DNA from: Chloroflexota bacterium
Lineage (GTDB): Bacteria > Chloroflexota > UBA11872 > UBA12225
Assembly: GCA_947446285.1 (NCBI GenBank)
Contig: CANFGH010000017.1
Span: 1-41,408 of the forward strand
Direction: 5' to 3'
Length of the DNA stretch: 41,408 nucleotides
The translations under genes were made by a program, and so were the position numbers. Positions 35,690-41,408 of this stretch are shown here, in pieces. A model generated the notes under the pieces. It did no database searches. It saw nothing but the letters and a program-made list of their open reading frames with translations, and was not told the origin of the DNA. Numbering within the stretch: position 1 is the stretch's first letter; each line of letters begins with the position of its first letter.

Positions 35690-35869
35690 TTAGACGAACG
35701 GTGGCAATCGCGTGAGTGCTTCCGCCCTGTGCGGTTGTGGATGTAGAGGCGGAGGGGTGGTCGCATGGCTCCTCGGTCGAGAAGGGCACCGTCGTGACGG
35801 TCAGGTTTCGCCCATTGTCTGGATTAGCGGCCAAAGATTCCCGGGCCGATCGGTCTCTTGGTCACCGTT

Positions 35870-36562
35870 TCAACGCGTGGACCTGCCCTCGGGATTGTCC
35901 GAACACGTGACCGCGCTTCCGGACGGTGACTCCGCGCCAACGTTATCGTTCCACCATTCGCTAATGAGATGGAGGGCGGCCTCGAGGCGGTCGCGGTTTC
36001 CAAGTCCGTAGGTCCACGCGCTGGCACCGGATGGATGAGGCAGTGGAATGCAAGTGGTCCCACCGCTATCGATGGTCGTGCCGATGACTTCCGAGAGGAC
36101 AGTGCGACCGGTCATCGCGTGGATTGCCAACTGGCCTATCGGGATGATGAGTGAGGGTCTCAACAAACTTCGTTCGTGTTCAAGCCACGGACGACACAGG
36201 GAGGCTTCGATCCGGGTCGGGACCCGGTCGCCTCGCCCGGTGGCGGATGGGCCTGGGTAGCAGCGGGTTACGGCAACGATCAATGCCGACGACCGCAAAC
36301 CGGCCTCGTCGATACCGGCCCGGGCAAACCAGGTGAACAGGGTCCGACCAGCCGCGCCGATGAATGGTTGGGTTCCGGTTGCCTCGGTTCGACCGGGCGC
36401 CTGACCAACGACCAGTATCCGTGCCTTGCGGGACAGGAGGGTGGGAATGTCTTCGCTGCGAGCCGGAGACACCGGGAACCCGGCAACCGGGAACCCGGCG
36501 CTGTGACATCGGCGGCATGCGCTGAGCTGCCGGGTGTGGAGGCGTAATAAATCAATAGTCAT
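35870..36562 (-). CDS. Family-4-like uracil-DNA glycosylase
   Basis: From ATG 36562 the product is 230 residues. The UDG motif A is GQAPGRTEATGTQPFIGAAG with the acidic catalytic region, and motif B is LPHPSGAS. Four cysteines (C16, C19, C101, C123; CRRC and later TRCYPG, SLCRPW) occupy the places expected for the [4Fe-4S] cluster of family-4 enzymes. It would excise uracil from deaminated DNA. The longer frame to 36739 would run across the closing hairpin of the zinc-finger gene and is rejected. It lies downstream of that gene, on the same strand. Confidence 0.85.
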   Translation of the reverse strand: MTIDLLRLHTRQLSACRRCHSAGFPVAGFPVSPARSEDIPTLLSRKARILVVGQAPGRTEATGTQPFIGAAGRTLFTWFARAGIDEAGLRSSALIVAVTRCYPGPSATGRGDRVPTRIEASLCRPWLEHERSLLRPSLIIPIGQLAIHAMTGRTVLSEVIGTTIDSGGTTCIPLPHPSGASAWTYGLGNRDRLEAALHLISEWWNDNVGAESPSGSAVTCSDNPEGRSTR

Positions 36563-36623
36563 AACGTGTGACCCATAGTTACGATCACGAAAGTGCTGTA
36601 AGGGCGCACATGCACCAGAAACA

Positions 36624-36657
36624 CCGACGCGGTGGTCCTGGGGGACCACCGCGTCGG
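36624..36657 (-). terminator. Closing hairpin of the c-di-AMP riboswitch unit
   Basis: A perfect 15-bp stem (CCGACGCGGTGGTCC / GGACCACCGCGTCGG, 36624-36638 and 36643-36657) with a 4-base loop follows the stop of the small zinc-finger gene on the minus strand. The T-content after it is weak (TGTTTCT), so efficiency is uncertain. Confidence 0.75.
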
Positions 36658-36686
36658 AGCGAGTGAGGAGAAGGAAGGAGAGAGAA

Positions 36687-36923
36687 TCAATCCATGCGGA
36701 GTACGGGGTGCTGGTCGGCAATGGTGTGTGCCGCCGCACTCCCGGGGTTGGTGAAATCGGTCTCGCAAACTGGGCAGTGGTACTGGGATCCGTGCCACCA
36801 GACTGGTTGCTGACGCAGGACCGCCAACTTCACGTCGGTAACCGACATCAGGCCAAGCGCACGGGCACGCTGGGACATACGAGGGACAATGTCCGCGTCG
36901 ACGGTGCGACCGATGCTTTGCAT
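36687..36923 (-). CDS. 78-aa C2H2-type zinc-finger protein under a c-di-AMP riboswitch
   Basis: The ATG at 36923 has AGGAG six bases upstream and gives 78 residues; a TTG-started frame to 36989 exists but starts inside the terminator. Near the end is CPVCETDFTNPGSAAAHTI followed by ADQH: Cys50-x2-Cys53-x12-His66-x5-His72, with Phe57 at the hydrophobic position of TFIIIA-type fingers (the usual leucine is alanine). The first 45 residues have two likely helical parts (MSQRARALGL and VTDVKLAVLRQQ). No family is recognised. Its leader is a ydaO-class riboswitch, so expression should fall or rise with c-di-AMP. A nucleic-acid-binding or metal-binding role is an inference. Confidence 0.7.
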   Translation of the reverse strand: MQSIGRTVDADIVPRMSQRARALGLMSVTDVKLAVLRQQPVWWHGSQYHCPVCETDFTNPGSAAAHTIADQHPVLRMD

Positions 36924-36983
36924 CCGGCACTCCTGACCAGTTCGGCCATGCTCGGCAATAGCCGCGCAGTTCAGGGACCGGAC

Positions 36984-37019
36984 AAACAAAAGCGGACCGA
37001 AGGAATAGCCTCCGGCCCG
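36984..37019 (-). terminator. Riboswitch expression-platform terminator
   Basis: On the minus strand CGGGCCGGA (37019-37011) pairs with TTCGGTCCG (37001-36993), nine pairs including two G-U, with a nine-base loop, and is followed at once by CTTTTGTTTG. It lies between the aptamer and the start codon of the zinc-finger gene. Confidence 0.8.
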
Positions 37020-37196
37020 GGCCGCTACTCCTCTTTCAGGTGCCGACGGGGTTAGCTGACGGGTTCGGGCTGAAAGAGCTGCCCTACCTTCCGTGTATCA
37101 GGAAGGATTCACCCCAGTTGTGGGTCCCCCGTTCCCAGGAAATGATCCCAAGATTAGGCCGTTATTCGGTTTCTCCGCTACCGGATTTCGCCGGTG
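37020..37196 (-). ncRNA. ydaO/yuaA-type c-di-AMP riboswitch
   Basis: Read on the minus strand, the leader holds the class core in order: ACGGGGGACCCACAACTGGG, GGGGTGAATCC, a helix closing with AAGGTAGGGCAGC, then CAGCCCGAACCCGTCAGCTA and the CCCCGTCGGCACCTGAAAGAGG end. This set of conserved blocks (GGGGACCC, GGGGTGAATC, CCCGAACCCGTCAGCTAA) is that of the c-di-AMP riboswitch (RF00379-type). A strong promoter precedes it and an intrinsic terminator plus a small gene follow it. c-di-AMP riboswitches of this class usually act as off-switches. The exact aptamer 5' boundary is approximate. Confidence 0.93.
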
Positions 37197-37202
37197 ACCA
37201 AC

Positions 37203-37231
37203 AGCATATAAGGGTCGGTGCCGGATGTCAA
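37203..37231 (-). promoter_or_regulatory. Promoter of the riboswitch unit
   Basis: Minus-strand TTGACA (37231-37226) and TATGCT (37208-37203) have a 17-base spacer and put the start near 37196, just before the riboswitch. Confidence 0.8.
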
Positions 37232-37303
37232 CCGTACCCGACTAGGGGATATCATCGGTTGGCGACCGGTGTGCAACCGGGGCGAGGACGAAAGGACATG
37301 GAG

Positions 37304-37657
37304 ATGGATGGCCAAGGAAACCCGGCTTCGCCGCCTGTGTCCGACGAGGCACCTAGGCAGGTATATGTCCTGCACCCGGATGACAATATCGCCGTCGCTT
37401 TAGTTGACTTGACGCCCGGCCAGGTCGTCACGGTTTCGGATGGGGTCGGCGTGGACTTGGTGTTGACCGTCACAGGGAATGTTGTGTTCGGGCATAAGAT
37501 TGCGACGAGGGCGATCTCGGTTGGCGATACCGTGCGCAAGTATGGCGAGGATATCGGACTTGCCACTGTGCCAATACATCCTGGTGATCATGTGCACACG
37601 CACAATATAGAATCACAACGCGGGCGCGGAGACCTGCACCGTTCCGCCGGGTCCTAG
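37304..37657 (+). CDS. SAF-domain protein, UxaA N-terminal-like
   Basis: The product is about 117 residues (MDGQGNPASPP start). Residues 20-105 match the SAF/UxaA N-terminal domain: VLHPDDNIAVALVDLTPGQVV, VVFGHKIATRAISVGDTVRKYGEDIG, and a final HPGDHVHTHNIES. In altronate or galactarate dehydratases this domain precedes or accompanies a larger catalytic unit. Here the large part is absent, so it is either a separate small subunit or a degraded gene. ATG 37304 has AAGGA seven bases upstream; ATG 37298 is two codons earlier. It runs divergent from the riboswitch unit and tail-to-tail with the next gene. Confidence 0.8.
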   Translation: MDGQGNPASPPVSDEAPRQVYVLHPDDNIAVALVDLTPGQVVTVSDGVGVDLVLTVTGNVVFGHKIATRAISVGDTVRKYGEDIGLATVPIHPGDHVHTHNIESQRGRGDLHRSAGS

Positions 37658-37658
37658 C

Positions 37659-38972
37659 CTAGTGGGTGGGAACGCCGACAAGAGCTCCAGCTGCATCGAA
37701 GACCATTGGCATCGGGTCGCTGAGGATTTCGAGGGCAGGGTTCGCACGGACCTCAGGTAGGAGCGCTTCAGACACCATCAAGTCTTCGAGGCGAAGCGTG
37801 CTGTGTGCGTGCACCAGGCGTACTGCGTCAGGTGACGCGGACCCGCCAGACGTGCGGATCGCGATGCTGATCGCCTCGCGGTCATTTGGCATGGTCATCG
37901 GTACACGCGCGATGTCGGGTGCGTTCGCCGTAAGGCAGTTCATGTACATCGCCGCGTAGTCAATCCGGGAGACAAGGTGGTTTGTGGTGACATCAGCCCA
38001 GCCGATGCCAATGGCATTGCCCCGGGACTCATCGGTCACGTCGCGGACCACGATGCGTCGGTAATCGGGACTGCGGTCACCACCCAGGCGTCGCCACATG
38101 CCGATCACGTTCGGGTCCATCCCGCTGCCCGAAAGGTCCTTGCCAATCCAGTCGAGGATCAGGACATCGGCGTGTTCGAATGGGATGCGTGGGAGGACGG
38201 CATTGCTTGCAACCAAGAGGTCGCGGTCGGCGTCGTGGAACGATTGCGGATCCACGACTTCGATCCGCATGAGTTGATCTGAGGCGTTCTCGACGACAGC
38301 GATGCCGAGGACGACCTTGCCGCTCGCGATCCCGACCTTGGCGGCCTCGGGGATCGTGCGGGCCAAGCCGGCGCGATGCATGGTCTCAGCGCCCCGCTGC
38401 TTACCCAGCCCTACAGCAAGCATCTTGCAGAGGCCGCTCTCGATTGGCGCCTTGAACGCAGTATGCGCCTTGACCCGACCGAGGACCACGACACCGTCAC
38501 TTTCCCACGTGATCCGATCCATGTAGACGGGCACTCCAAGGTCGGTTGAACCGACTTCGACAACATCCATGGATGCCCGGATTGGTGCCCCGACGGTCTC
38601 TTGCGTAACACCGTAGCCATGCAGGACTTCGGTCTGGCCTTCGGCGGTCGCACCGCCATGGCTCCCCATTGCTGGAACGAGGAATGGGTGTGCGCCCAGT
38701 GCCTTCAGCGCCTCAACCGTCCCCCGGACGAGGGCCGGCAGATCACTTATGCCCCGGCTTCCAACCGTGATCGCGATGCGCGCGCCAATGGCGACCCGCG
38801 TCGAGATGGAGGATGCGCTGATGGCGCCACGCACATGCGCCTGTGGATCGGTGATGCAGGTGGCATCGAACCGTTGCCGAACCCTTGCAACGTGAGGGAG
38901 GTGGACCCCGGTCGTGAAGCCGGTCACGGATCGCCAAGCCATGGCATGCCCTCGGACTGGTTCACTCGTCAT
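37659..38972 (-). CDS. LarA-like / DUF2088 protein
   Basis: The 437-residue product starts at ATG 38972, preceded by GGAGG six bases upstream. It has a LarA/DUF2088-type start (ITVGSRGISDLPALVRG), the conserved FLVPAMGSHGGATAEGQ stretch, VVVLGRVKAHTAFKAPIESGL and MLAVGLGKQRGAETMHRAG. LarA-like proteins racemise or epimerise hydroxy acids using a nickel-pincer cofactor; the key histidines seem present (GSHGG, KAHTAF) but the cofactor lysine was not confirmed. No larB, larC or larE maturation gene is here. Its stop codon lies one base from the stop of the SAF gene on the opposite strand. Confidence 0.78.
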   Translation of the reverse strand: MTSEPVRGHAMAWRSVTGFTTGVHLPHVARVRQRFDATCITDPQAHVRGAISASSISTRVAIGARIAITVGSRGISDLPALVRGTVEALKALGAHPFLVPAMGSHGGATAEGQTEVLHGYGVTQETVGAPIRASMDVVEVGSTDLGVPVYMDRITWESDGVVVLGRVKAHTAFKAPIESGLCKMLAVGLGKQRGAETMHRAGLARTIPEAAKVGIASGKVVLGIAVVENASDQLMRIEVVDPQSFHDADRDLLVASNAVLPRIPFEHADVLILDWIGKDLSGSGMDPNVIGMWRRLGGDRSPDYRRIVVRDVTDESRGNAIGIGWADVTTNHLVSRIDYAAMYMNCLTANAPDIARVPMTMPNDREAISIAIRTSGGSASPDAVRLVHAHSTLRLEDLMVSEALLPEVRANPALEILSDPMPMVFDAAGALVGVPTH

Positions 38973-39175
38973 CGGTTTCCTCCACGCCCATAGCGTGCCC
39001 CGGTGGTGGGGGCACGACCCATCATGCAAGCTGGTTCCTAAGCAAGGTGGACTGTATCGCGGGCGTGGGTCCGGAACGCGGACGAACAGGACCGCCTCCG
39101 GCCGAATGGCTGCGGAGGCGGGTGGGTTTCGGGCGAATATCGGTTGTCGGCAATCCGGGTTGAGGCGGTGCTCGG

Positions 39176-39580
39176 TTAGCGCGCGTGCGAACTGGGTGAG
39201 TGACCGATTGTGGCGATCAGGCTGCCGAGTGCGTGTTCGACTGGCGCGTGGACGCCGGCCTGTGACGCTGCAATGGATGTCTGGACCGCGTCAATTGCGC
39301 GTTCTAGCCACCGGTGCGTTGAACTGTGCCTCTCTTCGGAGAGGCCAACGTTGTCGAGCTGCTCACGCGCGGCGTTCAGAAGAACAAGGCTGATGTCCCA
39401 CTCTTCGACCCGCGCGTGACTGGCGGAGGCCTTGGTAAGGCGTGCAATCCGGGCAATCTGTCCGGCGATCACTAGCGCCTGCGTCGCGATGTCCCCGGCG
39501 GCGGTGTCGATACGCTCAACCACCTCGGCGGTTGACAAGGGAGTATCGATGCTGAATGGTGAAGCTGAGCGACTAAGCAC
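39176..39580 (-). CDS. Hypothetical alpha-helical protein
   Basis: The GTG at 39580 has AAGGA about eight bases upstream, a good ribosome-binding site, and gives 134 residues. The sequence is helical and amphipathic (AEVVERIDTAAGDIATQALVI, VEEWDISLVLLNAAREQLD, RWLERAIDAVQTSIAAS). No family is recognised. The frame to 39748 would add an N-terminal part without plausible composition. The approximately 200 bases between this gene and the LarA-like start have no clear feature. Confidence 0.5.
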   Translation of the reverse strand: MLSRSASPFSIDTPLSTAEVVERIDTAAGDIATQALVIAGQIARIARLTKASASHARVEEWDISLVLLNAAREQLDNVGLSEERHSSTHRWLERAIDAVQTSIAASQAGVHAPVEHALGSLIATIGHSPSSHAR

Positions 39581-39766
39581 CTTGGCTGTCCTTCCTGCGG
39601 AGTCTGGCCGAAGCGTTTGGCGCACTTGTGCGGCCGCACAATTTGCTCCGCAATCTCGACCTTCGTCAACTTGAGAAGACGTAAGAGCCCGTCTTGAGTT
39701 GTGGTGCTGGGCAGATTTGACCCCAAGCTGGCCAACGAGGCCGGTCAATCCTCGTCACGCACCGGT

Positions 39767-40507
39767 TCAGGAAATTGGAACGCGTGGCGGTTGAGGGGAT
39801 CGCACGGGTGGGAGAGGCACCAGGCGTGACGGGCGCGGTCCGCCTTGCCAGAGCCATTGCCCAATCGCGGCCGATCCAGCGCCGAGCAGGACTGTGCCAG
39901 CGACGACAATCCACCACGGGACAGGTGACGCCGGTTGCACCGGCACTGCGATCAGGACACCACCGGCCATGACGGCCGCAGTGCTTCGCCTTGGCAGTGC
40001 CCCGCGGGCGATTGCGCCAATCCCGAATAAGACTGATCCGGAGGCAAATGCGATGCCCGCGAGACTGGCCAGTCCAGCGAGTGGTGTGCCACCGAACAGG
40101 GAACCGTTCAGTTCGAACACTCTGGGGACGATTGTGGCGACAGCGGCGAACACCAGTCCGTCAGCGAGTTGGGCGGCTGCTTGAAACGTGCAGCCGATGA
40201 AAAGGAGAAAGATTCCGGCGACGTCAACGGACCCGAGGTGGCCGGCAACCCGCATCTGGAAGCCGCTTACTCCCGCAAACCCGACGCAGAGGCTGATGAA
40301 GCCCAACCCTGAGATAACGTGCCACGCGACGTAGGACGATGACACGATTTCACTTGGCGAGGGTGGGTGTCGGTCATATGGATGACCAAGTGCGCCGGTG
40401 CCGACAAGTATTCCGCCGATGATCATGCACAGTCCGGCCAACCGGAACACGCGCTCGGCAGGCCACGGGGTGACGGCAAGATGCCATGCCCGCTCCCACA
40501 AGGGCAT
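39767..40507 (-). CDS. Hypothetical polytopic membrane protein
   Basis: The 246-residue product has about seven hydrophobic segments (VFRLAGLCMIIGGILVGTGAL, VISGLGFISLCVGFAGVSGF, VDVAGIFLLFIGCTFQAA, WWIVVAGTVLLGAGSAA) and a proline-rich basic tail. No transporter or enzyme motif is recognised. Its ATG overlaps the stop of the biotinyl-domain gene by one base (TGATG), so they are co-translated. A functional link to that protein is likely but unspecified; membrane anchoring is one guess. Confidence 0.6.
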   Translation of the reverse strand: MPLWERAWHLAVTPWPAERVFRLAGLCMIIGGILVGTGALGHPYDRHPPSPSEIVSSSYVAWHVISGLGFISLCVGFAGVSGFQMRVAGHLGSVDVAGIFLLFIGCTFQAAAQLADGLVFAAVATIVPRVFELNGSLFGGTPLAGLASLAGIAFASGSVLFGIGAIARGALPRRSTAAVMAGGVLIAVPVQPASPVPWWIVVAGTVLLGAGSAAIGQWLWQGGPRPSRLVPLPPVRSPQPPRVPIS

Positions 40508-41025
40508 CAGCCGGAAATCCGGACCAGCGCCTGCCTGGTTGTGACGGCCTGTCCGGCCCCAATGAGGATCTCACTGACGATCCCGGAGTGGGTGGCAGTG
40601 ATGGAACTCTCCATTTTCATTGCTTCAAGGACCGCAACAACGTCCCCGCGTCCGACGGGCATCCCGACTTCGACGGAGATCGAAACCACACGTCCCGCCA
40701 TCGGAGCATTGATGGTGACAAGCACCGGGCCGCCTGCGTCGCGTCGTGCCTGGGCCAAGCGGGAGGTGCGTGCCCGCGAACCTTCAACGTGCACCGTCAG
40801 TTCGCGCCCTCCGACGTGGAACTTCGTGGGAGCGCCGTCGGGAAACGCGTCCGCGTCTGTCTCGGGGTTCATGATGATCTCGACTGACCGACCACCAATG
40901 ACCGCGTGCCAATGTCCTGGTCCTAGCTGGACGACGTTCGCGGTTCCCGCAGGGGCATGTACCGACCCGTCAAGGGCGTGTTCGATGCCGTCGATGAAGA
41001 CCGCGTCACTTGACCGACCGCTCAC
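40507..41025 (-). CDS. Biotinyl-domain (BCCP-like) protein
   Basis: The GTG at 41025 has a perfect AGGAGG six bases upstream and gives 172 residues. The C-terminal 75 are a biotinyl domain: INAPMAGRVVSISVEVGMPV, VVAVLEAMKMESSI with biotin-accepting Lys137, and the end GIVSEILIGAGQAV. The first 95 residues hold a small beta-rich region (GHWHAVIGGRSVEIIM, KFHVGGRELTVHVE) like the linker of acyl-CoA carboxylase alpha-subunits. No carboxylase is in the window, and a probable IS66-type element starts beyond. It is co-translated with a membrane protein. Confidence 0.85.
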   Translation of the reverse strand: MSGRSSDAVFIDGIEHALDGSVHAPAGTANVVQLGPGHWHAVIGGRSVEIIMNPETDADAFPDGAPTKFHVGGRELTVHVEGSRARTSRLAQARRDAGGPVLVTINAPMAGRVVSISVEVGMPVGRGDVVAVLEAMKMESSITATHSGIVSEILIGAGQAVTTRQALVRISG

Positions 41026-41338
41026 TCGGAACCTCCTAACCTCACTGGCTCCCGGCTACTAGACCCCGTCTGTGGCGACGGCCCGCGCTAGGAAGGATTG
41101 CTTGGCATTGGGCGGGGCGTTCATCACAAGTTTGGCATGTCAGTTCGACCATGCTGGCTATCTAGTGAAAGCTGGACGTCCGTGCACCTTGGTTCCCGTC
41201 CATTCACGGTGTGAGGTGACGTCTGTGGTGTCCACGGACCCACATGCCCGATCTCCTCGCTTGTGTCCGTAGTAACCGTTCACGGGGTCATGGCGGGGTA
41301 GGGTGCCGGGTGGGTTTCGCTGCACGTTCTGTTGAGTG
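41026..41338. other. 313-base stretch between the biotinyl gene and the IS-like start
   Basis: It should carry the promoter of the biotinyl/membrane operon, but none is clear. GTAACCGTTCACGGGGTCA at 41272-41290 could be the left end of an IS66-type element, as it lies about 50 bases before the transposase-like start. There is no other recognisable content. Confidence 0.35.
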
Positions 41339-41408
41339 ATGCCATCCGTGATAGCCACCCTGCAGGCAACCATTGCTGAGCTGCGGGCGGCGAACGTTGA
41401 CCTCCGGG
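41339..41408 (+). mobile_element. Possible IS66-like transposase, N-terminal start, cut by window edge
   Basis: From ATG 41339 the frame gives MPSVIATLQATIAELRAANV, a heptad-type leucine-rich helix like the start of IS66 TnpC transposases, and runs off the window. Only about 23 residues are visible, so the assignment is tentative. Together with the possible end at 41272 it suggests an insertion element begins here. Confidence 0.4.

Noticed and set aside
36687-36989. The longer TTG-started frame of the zinc-finger gene
   Set aside because: It would begin in the T-run of the riboswitch terminator, while the ATG at 36923 has a well-spaced AGGAG.

Overview
The window looks like a chromosomal segment of a free-living, GC-rich bacterium (roughly 60% GC by eye). 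Most likely it is a member of Chloroflexota. The best clue is a large GT39-type membrane glycosyltransferase with a C-terminal beta-rich domain of a kind I associate with that phylum, beside YfhO-like and polytopic mannosyltransferase-like proteins. Other clues are Shine-Dalgarno-led genes and a c-di-AMP (ydaO-type) riboswitch. An actinobacterial origin cannot be excluded from sequence reading alone.

Layout. The left edge (1-118) is the start of an IS5-like transposase cut by the window. Positions 275-8947 hold mixed metabolic and housekeeping genes: a DUF2249-like protein, queG, an FAH-family enzyme, a sugar-nucleotide epimerase, a small membrane protein, a YggU/DUF167 protein, an acidic hypothetical, a methyltransferase, an amidohydrolase and a TauE/SafE-type exporter. 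At 8998-12712 a sulfite-oxidase-fold molybdopterin protein is translationally coupled to a thioredoxin-reductase-like flavoprotein, and a ThDP decarboxylase/acetolactate-synthase-like gene runs divergently. A MIP channel, an RraA-like enzyme, a Nudix hydrolase, a GT39 glycosyltransferase and a YbaK-like deacylase follow, up to 18980.

At 19012-19207 there is a lone 5S rRNA gene on the minus strand with its own -35/-10 promoter and its own intrinsic terminator; no 16S or 23S is nearby. Then come clpS, gpmI, a sarcosine-oxidase-like flavoenzyme, a formamidase/acetamidase, a stand-alone lipoyl-domain protein, a CaCA cation exchanger, and an alpha-carbonic anhydrase lipoprotein with an Ala/Pro-rich repeat tail. 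Positions 28227-35689 are a minus-strand run of four membrane or glycosyl-transfer genes (YfhO-like, GT39-like, GT2, GT39), likely for surface glycan assembly. Next is a family-4-like uracil-DNA glycosylase.

The most interesting locus is 36624-37231 on the minus strand. It is a complete unit: a consensus promoter, a ydaO/yuaA-class c-di-AMP riboswitch, an intrinsic terminator with an overlapping alternative hairpin, a 78-aa protein with TFIIIA-type C2H2 zinc-finger spacing, and a closing hairpin. If confirmed, a c-di-AMP-gated small zinc-finger protein would be an unusual second-messenger output.

The right end has a SAF-domain (UxaA N-terminal-like) gene, a LarA-like/DUF2088 protein, two hypotheticals, a biotinyl-carrier protein overlapping a membrane-protein gene, and at the edge a probable IS66-type transposase start. 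Many enzymes here (FAH, amidohydrolase, RraA-like, sarcosine oxidase, formamidase, UxaA-like and LarA-like) suggest a scavenging, organic-acid and amide-degrading lifestyle, but they do not form one clear pathway. No CRISPR array and no tRNA gene were recognised.
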